Below are positions 7,808-12,462 of a stretch of 12,462 nt of DNA, piece after piece. Below the pieces are notes generated by a model. It did not search any database. It was not told the DNA's origin and saw nothing but the letters and a program-made list of their open reading frames with translations. How positions within the stretch are numbered: position 1 is the first letter of the stretch; every line of letters starts with the position of its first letter. A program made the translations under genes and the position numbers. Origin of the DNA: Rhodanobacteraceae bacterium (GTDB lineage: Bacteria > Pseudomonadota > Gammaproteobacteria > Xanthomonadales > Rhodanobacteraceae). The stretch is taken from positions 1-12,462 of the forward strand of contig JAICHS010000047.1 in assembly GCA_025924775.1 (NCBI GenBank). The letters run 5' to 3'.

Positions 7808-8689
7808 TCAGGTGGGATCCCACTCGAGCTCGCCACGGACCACGCTGTGCGTGCGCCCGCCCACCCACACTTCGCGGCCGTCGATGCGGACGATGAGTTC
7901 GGCGTCGTGGCCCATCTCGCGGCCTTGGCTGACCACATAGCCGCCCGCGAATGCGCCGGCGGGTTCGGCTTGCGCGAGATAGGCCGCGATCAAGCCGTTG
8001 GCGGCACCCGAGGCGGGATCTTCCGTGATGCCGACGCCGGCCGGAAACGCGCGTACCGCCAAGGCGGGAGCCGCTGCCGCCCGGCGTGCGAACACACACA
8101 AGCCCAGGCTGTCGGTGGCGCGCGCGAGCGCCGCGATGGCGCCGTGATCGGGTTGCCAGGCGCGCAGTACGGGTTCGCTCGCAAGTTCGGCCAACCACCA
8201 GCTGCGCCCGCCCGCGACCAGCGCGGGCGCCAGCGGGCCGAGGTCGACTCCGTGCAGCGCGGCCGCCAGCAGCGGATGTGCAGTGAGGCCGGTGTCGACG
8301 ATGTGTGCCGGTGGCGGCCGCAGGAACAGGGATTGCGCGGTGCCCGTGCCCTCGAGCCGGATGGGCAGCACGCCCGCGCTGCATTCCTGCCACAGCAAGC
8401 CGTCGCGTGGCTGCGCCAGGTTGTTTTCGAGCACGGCGTGGGCGCTGCCGATGCTCGGGTGACTGGCAAACGGGATTTCCTGCCTGGGCGTGAAGATGCG
8501 GATGCGGTAGCTGGCTTCAGGCTGCGTCGGCGTCAGCACGAAGGTGGTTTCGACCAGGTTGTTCCAGCGCGCAAAGCGCTGCATCGCGGCGCTGCTCCAG
8601 TGCGCGGCGCCGAGCACCACGCCCAGATGGTTGCCGCCCCCGGGACTGGCGGCAAAGACGTCCAGATGCAGATAGGTTGCGCGTGCCAC
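7808..8689 (-). CDS. PhzF family isomerase/epimerase-like protein
   Basis: Diaminopimelate-epimerase-fold protein of the PhzF family, 293 aa from GTG 8689. Matching landmarks are YLHLDVFAASPGGGNHLGVV at the N-terminus, NNLVETTFV with Glu47 at the place of PhzF's catalytic Glu45, PFASHPSIGSAHAV with His77, and EDPASGAANG (about 223-232), the phosphate-type loop. Most family members are not in phenazine pathways and their substrates are unknown. No phenazine genes are nearby, so the product name should not imply phenazine synthesis. The frame stays open to ATG 8758, giving 316 aa. The extra 23 residues do not look like the family and would span the putative promoter at 8718-8723, so GTG 8689 is preferred. 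The gene is convergent with hemC. Confidence 0.88.
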   Translation of the reverse strand: MARATYLHLDVFAASPGGGNHLGVVLGAAHWSSAAMQRFARWNNLVETTFVLTPTQPEASYRIRIFTPRQEIPFASHPSIGSAHAVLENNLAQPRDGLLWQECSAGVLPIRLEGTGTAQSLFLRPPPAHIVDTGLTAHPLLAAALHGVDLGPLAPALVAGGRSWWLAELASEPVLRAWQPDHGAIAALARATDSLGLCVFARRAAAAPALAVRAFPAGVGITEDPASGAANGLIAAYLAQAEPAGAFAGGYVVSQGREMGHDAELIVRIDGREVWVGGRTHSVVRGELEWDPT

Positions 8690-8717
8690 GCTGATTGTCG
8701 TCCGCGTAAATTCCGCG

Positions 8718-8723
8718 ATGGTA
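8718..8723 (-). promoter_or_regulatory. Possible -10 element of the phzF-family gene
   Basis: On the minus strand TACCAT is followed directly by CGCGG, the same arrangement as the elements before the AMP ligase and purD. Transcription starting near 8711 would give a leader of about 22 nt to the GTG at 8689. No clear -35 hexamer was seen. Confidence 0.4.
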
Positions 8724-8921
8724 GCGGCACCGGGGTCCTCGGGCCTGTTCCGGAACATCGGATGCTTCGGGACGGGTCGGCAGAACGTGGCGGTCGAAGC
8801 GGCCGGAACCCTGACGTTGGCCGCTCAGCACCAACCAGTCCACGTTACGGACCGCCCGCAACAATGGCCGCAGAAGATGTCCGCGGCTGCGGGGATCATC
8901 GCGGGACGCCGCGGGTGCCGC
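8724..8921. other. Gene-free stretch between the phzF-like and DJ-1-like genes
   Basis: About 200 nt with no convincing gene on either strand. One minus-strand frame is open through most of it, but its peptide resembles no family I know and it runs on out of frame across the phzF-like gene. The right end holds short CCGCGG palindromes (two copies separated by GTG near 8910-8922). Nothing else was recognised. Confidence 0.4.
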
Positions 8922-8950
8922 GGACGCGGCGCCGGAGCGCCGCCGCGTCC
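8922..8950 (-). terminator. GC-rich hairpin just after the DJ-1-like gene
   Basis: Perfect 10-bp inverted repeat, GGACGCGGCG (8922-8931) and CGCCGCGTCC (8941-8950), with a 9-nt loop. An alternative 7-bp stem (8926-8932 with 8937-8943) closes a CGGA tetraloop. It begins about 10 nt past the stop at 8961 on the minus strand, a natural place for transcription to end. No T-run follows, so it could instead be an RNA 3'-end stabiliser. Confidence 0.4.
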
Positions 8951-8960
8951 ACGAGGTGGC

Positions 8961-9593
8961 TCAGGCGACGACGAGGCGATCCGTCTTCATCAACGCCCAC
9001 TGGCGCTCGTATTCCATGACTTTGGCGACCGCATCGACGAAGGCGTCGTCGTGGCCGAACTTCAACAACAGGTATAGCCCCATTTCGAGTCCGGAGGAGA
9101 TTCCGCCCGCGGTCAGGATACGGCCGGTGTCGACCACGCGGTGCCGGTCGATCTGGCACTTCGGGGCAATGCTGGCAAGGCGGTCGATTGGCACCAGCTT
9201 TTCGGACGGGTCGCCGTTCTTGCGGCTGGTCGCTTTCAGGCCGTCGAGAAGGCCGGTCGCGCCGTAGATCCACGAACCGGTGCACACGCTCACCAGGAGC
9301 GTTTTCGGCGGCAGCTTGCGCACGAAGTCGAGCAGGCGCCCGTTGTGCATCTCGCGGCGGGTACCGATGCCGCCCGGAATCAGGAACGCATCCATGTCGG
9401 GGTGGTTGTCGAGCGCGTAGCGCGGCGTCACCTTGAAGTTGGCCGTGGCTTCGACCGAGCCCGCCGCGTCACCGACCAGGAACGCGTCCAGCTCCGGGTC
9501 CATGCGCTGCGCCACCGCGAACACGCCCAACGGCGCGGTGAAGTCCACCACCTCGACGCCATCGAATACGTAAATGCCCAAACGCTTGCTCAT
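8961..9593 (-). CDS. DJ-1/PfpI family protein, isonitrile-hydratase-like
   Basis: Class I glutamine-amidotransferase-like DJ-1/PfpI protein of 210 aa. Seen: IYVFDGVEVVDFTAPLGVF (7-25) with Asp17, LIPGGIGTR (71-79), the nucleophile elbow SVCTGSWIYGATGLLDG with Cys104, and TAGGISSGLEMGLYLL near the C-terminus. Asp17 and a Cys at about 101-104 correspond to the active-site pair described for Pseudomonas isonitrile hydratase InhA. The related ThiJ/GlxA proteins usually have a Thr-His-Trp just after the elbow. Here that stretch reads LKATSRKNGD, so the histidine is missing. Start ATG 9593 is supported by GGAGG (9601-9605 on the plus-strand numbering) 7 nt away. It is divergent from the CGNR-MFS pair, with a shared 164-nt intergenic region. 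The substrate is unknown; isonitrile hydration is only a possibility. Confidence 0.88.
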   Translation of the reverse strand: MSKRLGIYVFDGVEVVDFTAPLGVFAVAQRMDPELDAFLVGDAAGSVEATANFKVTPRYALDNHPDMDAFLIPGGIGTRREMHNGRLLDFVRKLPPKTLLVSVCTGSWIYGATGLLDGLKATSRKNGDPSEKLVPIDRLASIAPKCQIDRHRVVDTGRILTAGGISSGLEMGLYLLLKFGHDDAFVDAVAKVMEYERQWALMKTDRLVVA

Positions 9594-9696
9594 TGTCCAG
9601 CCTCCGATCGTTCATGTGTCGCATGCCGGACCGGCGCGTCAGCGGTGCCTCGGCCCGGTTTGTCCGCGCGGCCACGCCGCGTAGCTGCACGCCATG

Positions 9697-9730
9697 CGTC
9701 CGACTAATGTATACTTCCATTAGTTGAACG
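9697..9730. promoter_or_regulatory. Operator-like inverted repeat in the divergent intergenic region
   Basis: Arms CGTCCGACTAATG (9697-9709) and CATTAGTTGAACG (9718-9730) match as inverted repeats at 11 of 13 positions, with a perfect 7-bp core (ACTAATG/CATTAGT) and an 8-nt spacer. A TATACT hexamer (9710-9715), a good -10 element toward the CGNR gene, lies in the spacer. A bound dimeric repressor would cover it. This AT-rich block stands out from its GC-rich surroundings. The regulator is unknown; the adjacent CGNR protein is one candidate. Confidence 0.55.
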
Positions 9731-9757
9731 TCCATCGATGACCGCCAGCTTGCGCAC

Positions 9758-10330
9758 ATGACCGCCTTCCGTCCCTTCCCGTTGCTCGGGGAACCCCTTG
9801 CGCTGGATCTCGTCAATACCCGCGCCCACCTGGGCGGCGTCGACGTGGATCTGCTGGACGGCCCACGCGCGCTCGATCGGTGGCTGCGCGCCGAGCGATC
9901 CCGCATCGCGTGGACCGGCCACGCGGATGCGGCCGACCTGGCCGCGGTCATCGCGTTGCGCGGTGTCCTGGACCCGCTTTTGCGCGCACACGTGGCGCGG
10001 ACACCGGGGCCGGCCGCGGCTGTGCGTGGACTCAACCGTGCCCTGGCGATTGCGCTGCCCCAGCCGCGGCTGGAATGGACGCGCGGTGGCCCGCGCAAGC
10101 GTGCCGCCAGCGACGGCGCACGCCGGGCGACCCTGCTGCGGCAACTGGCGGGCAGTGCGCTTGAGCTGCTGACCGGCGCCGATGCGGCACGGGTGCGCCG
10201 CTGCGCGCATCCCGATTGCATCCTGTTGTTCGTGGCCGGCAATCCGCGCCGGCGTTGGTGCGCAAGCTCGACCTGCGGCAATCGCGCCCGGGTGGCGCGT
10301 CATTACGTGCGCCAGCAGCAGGCAGGGTGA
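9758..10330 (+). CDS. CGNR zinc finger domain protein, putative transcriptional regulator
   Basis: 190-aa protein with the two-part architecture of the CGNR (ABATE-linked) family. An N-terminal domain opens with LLGEPLALDLVNTRAHLGG (9-27), and a C-terminal zinc finger has Cys149 and Cys154 (CAHPDC), then WCASSTCGNRARVARHYVR with Cys168 and Cys173. The four cysteines are the expected Zn ligands, and CGNR gives the family name. The family is thought to be DNA-binding regulators sensing small ligands through the N-terminal domain, but few members are characterised. Start ATG 9758 is where family similarity begins. A seven-codon frame (ATG 9738) ends in TGA at 9759-9761, overlapping this start. 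The stop at 10328-10330 abuts the MFS ATG, so the two genes are surely co-transcribed. The role as regulator of its neighbours is inferred. Confidence 0.9.
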   Translation: MTAFRPFPLLGEPLALDLVNTRAHLGGVDVDLLDGPRALDRWLRAERSRIAWTGHADAADLAAVIALRGVLDPLLRAHVARTPGPAAAVRGLNRALAIALPQPRLEWTRGGPRKRAASDGARRATLLRQLAGSALELLTGADAARVRRCAHPDCILLFVAGNPRRRWCASSTCGNRARVARHYVRQQQAG

Positions 10331-11548
10331 ATGGACACGGGTGTATCACGCGCGGCTGCCACGGCGGCCGCATCACGCTGGATGTTGCCGTGCCTGTGCG
10401 CCGGCGCCTTTCTGGTATTCGCACAGACCTTCATGGTCGCGCCGTTGATCCCGCGGCTCGCGGAGGTCTTCCACAGCCCGGTGGATTGGGTGGGCCTGGC
10501 GATACCCGCGTACATCGTCCCGGAGGCGCTGGCCACCTTGGCGGTGGGACCGCTGTCCGATCGCGTCGGGCGCAACGGCGTAATCTTCGGTTCGCTGCTG
10601 GCGTTCGTGGTCCTGACGGCGCTTACGGCGACGGCGGGTCGCGTGGGGACGTTCATTGGCTGGCGGGTGGCCACGGGCATCGCCGCGGCGGGCATCGTGC
10701 CGATCAGCCTTACGCTCATCGGCGACGTGATTCCGTTTGCGCGGCGGGGGCGGGCCGTGGGCTACCTGTTCGGATCGATCGCGGGCGGCACGGCCGCGGG
10801 TGCGGCGGTGGGCGCCCTGTTGGAGCCGGTGATCGGCTGGCGGGCGCTGTTTCTCGTGACCGCCGCCGCGTGCGTGGCGTTGCTGCTGGCCATGCTGGCG
10901 GCACGCGTGCTGCCTCGCGGCATCCGCGCCGCCAGCGCCGCACCGTGGTCCGCCGTGCTGCGCGGTTACGCCAGCCTGCTGAAGCTTGCGCGTGCGCGGC
11001 GCACCTACGGCTACGTGTTGCTCAACGCGATCCTGCAATCCGGCATATTCACGTGGCTGGGCGTGTACCTGCACCGGCGCTTCGGGCTGGACGAAACCGG
11101 CATCGGGCTGGTACTGCTGGGCTACGGCGTGCCCGGCATGCTGTTTGGCCCCATCATCGGCAAACTGGCGGACCGCTACGGGCGCTCGGTGATCATCCCT
11201 GCGGGGGTCGTGCTGACCGGCCTGTGCGCGTTGTGGCTCGCGGCGACACCGCCGCTCACTGGCGTGCGCGTCGCGATCATCCTGCTCTCGCTCGGATTCG
11301 ACTTGACCCATCCCCAGCTCGCCGCCATCACCACCGACCTCGCTGGCGGCCGGGGTCAGGCGGTCGCGATGATGGCGTTCGCGTTGTTCGGCGGGTTCGG
11401 CCTCGGCAGCCTGTTGTTCCAGGGCGCGCTGGCGCTCGGGTTCCCGTTGGCATTCGCCTTGTTCGGCGTGGTGGCGCTGGTCGGTGCCGGGTTCGCCTTC
11501 AGGTTGTTTCGCGCGGAGCTGCCGCGCCATCCTGCCGCGGCGCATTGA
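10331..11548 (+). CDS. MFS efflux transporter
   Basis: 405-aa major facilitator with about 12 hydrophobic segments. MFS motif A appears in both halves: GPLSDRVGR (73-81) after TM2 and GKLADRYGR (277-285) after TM8. A basic, less hydrophobic loop at about 195-228 separates the halves. The overall pattern is that of DHA1-type drug or sugar exporters (AraJ/Bcr-like). The substrate cannot be read from sequence. The ATG follows the CGNR stop with no gap, and AGGGTGA at the end of that gene can serve as ribosome site, indicating coupled expression. The 3' end faces cca with only 13 nt between stop codons. An export or detoxification role with the divergent DJ-1-like enzyme is an inference. Confidence 0.9.
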   Translation: MDTGVSRAAATAAASRWMLPCLCAGAFLVFAQTFMVAPLIPRLAEVFHSPVDWVGLAIPAYIVPEALATLAVGPLSDRVGRNGVIFGSLLAFVVLTALTATAGRVGTFIGWRVATGIAAAGIVPISLTLIGDVIPFARRGRAVGYLFGSIAGGTAAGAAVGALLEPVIGWRALFLVTAAACVALLLAMLAARVLPRGIRAASAAPWSAVLRGYASLLKLARARRTYGYVLLNAILQSGIFTWLGVYLHRRFGLDETGIGLVLLGYGVPGMLFGPIIGKLADRYGRSVIIPAGVVLTGLCALWLAATPPLTGVRVAIILLSLGFDLTHPQLAAITTDLAGGRGQAVAMMAFALFGGFGLGSLLFQGALALGFPLAFALFGVVALVGAGFAFRLFRAELPRHPAAAH

Positions 11549-11561
11549 AGCGCGGCGCGGG

Positions 11562-12462
11562 TCAGGGCTTGGGTACGGCGGCGATGGCCGTGATGCGGGC
11601 GCGACGCACCGCCTCGCCGATGGCGGGTCCCTGCAGACCGGAGGCGACAAAGGGTCGGGCGATGACCGCGGCGGCCGCGTCCCGCGTGGCGCGCAGGAAA
11701 TCCGCCTGCGGATAGGCATCGTGCGCGTGCTGGAGGCGACCGCGCTTGTCGGCCATGCACGCGGCCAGGAACGGGTCCAGGCGTTCGGGGCGCCGGAACG
11801 CGTCGAACGCTTCCAGCAGGTTCAGCACGGTCGCGGGTTTCAGTTCCAGCGCACGATGCGCTTCAAGATGGTGGCGACACGTGAGCTCGGCGAGTTGCGC
11901 GTGCTCGGCCGGCACCCGCAGGCGTTCGCACAGTGCGTGCACGGGCGCGAGGCCGCGGTGATCGTGGGCGATGTGGCGCGGCAGTTCGTCCGGCGGCGTC
12001 AGCGCCTTGCCGAGGTCGTGCGTGAGCGCGCAAAAGCCGGCCAGGTCGTCGCCGGGCGCCAGCTCGGCGCACTGGTCCAGCACCAGCTCGAGATGCCGGC
12101 CGCAATCGATTTCCGGATGGTGCTCGGGGCTTTGCGGCACGCCGTACAGCGCATCGACCTCGGGAAACAGCACCGCCAGCGCGCCGCATTCGCGCAGGGT
12201 CCCCACGAATGCCGCGGGTGCGGGTTCGGCCAGCGCCTTGCGGGTTTCCGCCCACACGCGCTCGGGCGCCAGGTGCGCGGCTTCGCCGTTGGCGACCATG
12301 GTGCGCATCAGCGCCAATGTCTCCTCGGCGATGTGGAACCCGAGCGGCGCGAAGCGCGCGAGGAAGCGCGCGACCCGCAGGATACGCACCGGATCCTCGG
12401 CGAAGGCGGGCGACACGTGGCGCAGCACCCGCGCACGCAGGTCGCGTTCACCGCCGTAGGGA
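11562..12462 (-). CDS. cca: Multifunctional CCA protein (tRNA nucleotidyltransferase), C-terminal part
   Basis: Adds or repairs the 3' CCA of tRNA. The frame is open at the window edge, so the start is outside; about 299 residues are visible. They begin at PYGGERDLRARVLRHVSPAF, which matches E. coli Cca roughly 115 residues in. The catalytic nucleotidyltransferase DxD is therefore off-window. Seen: EDPVRILRVARFLARF, the tRNA-binding helical part with LREC-GALAVLFPE, then an HD domain with HHPEIDCGRHLEL and THDLGKALTPPDELPRH. The HD domain marks the gammaproteobacterial type with phosphohydrolase activities. The GTG at 12428 is an internal valine, not the start. Convergent with the MFS gene. 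Confidence 0.96.
   Translation of the reverse strand, partial: PYGGERDLRARVLRHVSPAFAEDPVRILRVARFLARFAPLGFHIAEETLALMRTMVANGEAAHLAPERVWAETRKALAEPAPAAFVGTLRECGALAVLFPEVDALYGVPQSPEHHPEIDCGRHLELVLDQCAELAPGDDLAGFCALTHDLGKALTPPDELPRHIAHDHRGLAPVHALCERLRVPAEHAQLAELTCRHHLEAHRALELKPATVLNLLEAFDAFRRPERLDPFLAACMADKRGRLQHAHDAYPQADFLRATRDAAAAVIARPFVASGLQGPAIGEAVRRARITAIAAVPKP

Noticed and set aside
8517..8864. 115-codon minus-strand frame that fills part of the gap upstream of the phzF-like gene.
   Set aside because: It overlaps the phzF-like gene out of frame, and its peptide is unlike anything recognised; no ribosome site supports it.
7847..9019. 390-codon plus-strand open frame opposite the phzF-like gene and the following gap.
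   Set aside because: It runs across a real gene, a gap and the end of the next gene, with no family resemblance and no ribosome site.
10373..11719. 448-codon minus-strand open frame opposite the MFS gene.
   Set aside because: Composition is a mirror of hydrophobic codons (Arg, Gln, His, Asp); no motif, and the MFS gene on the other strand is certain.

Overview
The window is GC-rich, densely coding DNA from a gammaproteobacterium, most likely of the order Lysobacterales (Xanthomonadales). That placement is inferred. It rests on a TopA with a histone-H1-like lysine/alanine tail and no visible zinc fingers, a XanA2-like AMP ligase, an LplT-PlsC fusion, and an E. coli-type Cca with an HD domain. 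No RNA gene, CRISPR array, insertion sequence or phage gene was seen.

Layout. Plus strand 1-3394: 3' end of topA, then tsaC (2-nt gap), then an AMP-dependent ligase whose first possible ATG overlaps the tsaC stop. Plus strand 3428-7678: purD, a lysophospholipid-transporter/acyltransferase fusion, and hemC, each with its own leader of about 30-110 nt. Minus strand 7808-8689: a PhzF-family isomerase convergent with hemC. After about 270 nt without a gene comes a minus-strand DJ-1/PfpI-family enzyme (8961-9593). It is divergent from a plus-strand pair: a CGNR zinc-finger protein (9758-10330) and an MFS exporter (10331-11548) that begins at the very next base. The 3' part of cca (minus, 11562-12462) is convergent with the MFS gene and runs off the window.

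Most genes are housekeeping: DNA topology, tRNA t6A modification, purine and heme synthesis, phospholipid repair and tRNA CCA addition. The most accessory-looking part is 8961-11548. There a putative regulator and exporter are divergent from a small-molecule enzyme. The intergenic region holds a 13-bp imperfect inverted repeat flanking a TATACT box, the best candidate here for a little-described regulated module. Second is a XanA2-like ligase standing between tsaC and purD, outside any visible aryl-polyene cluster. I see no convincing evidence for an entirely new system.
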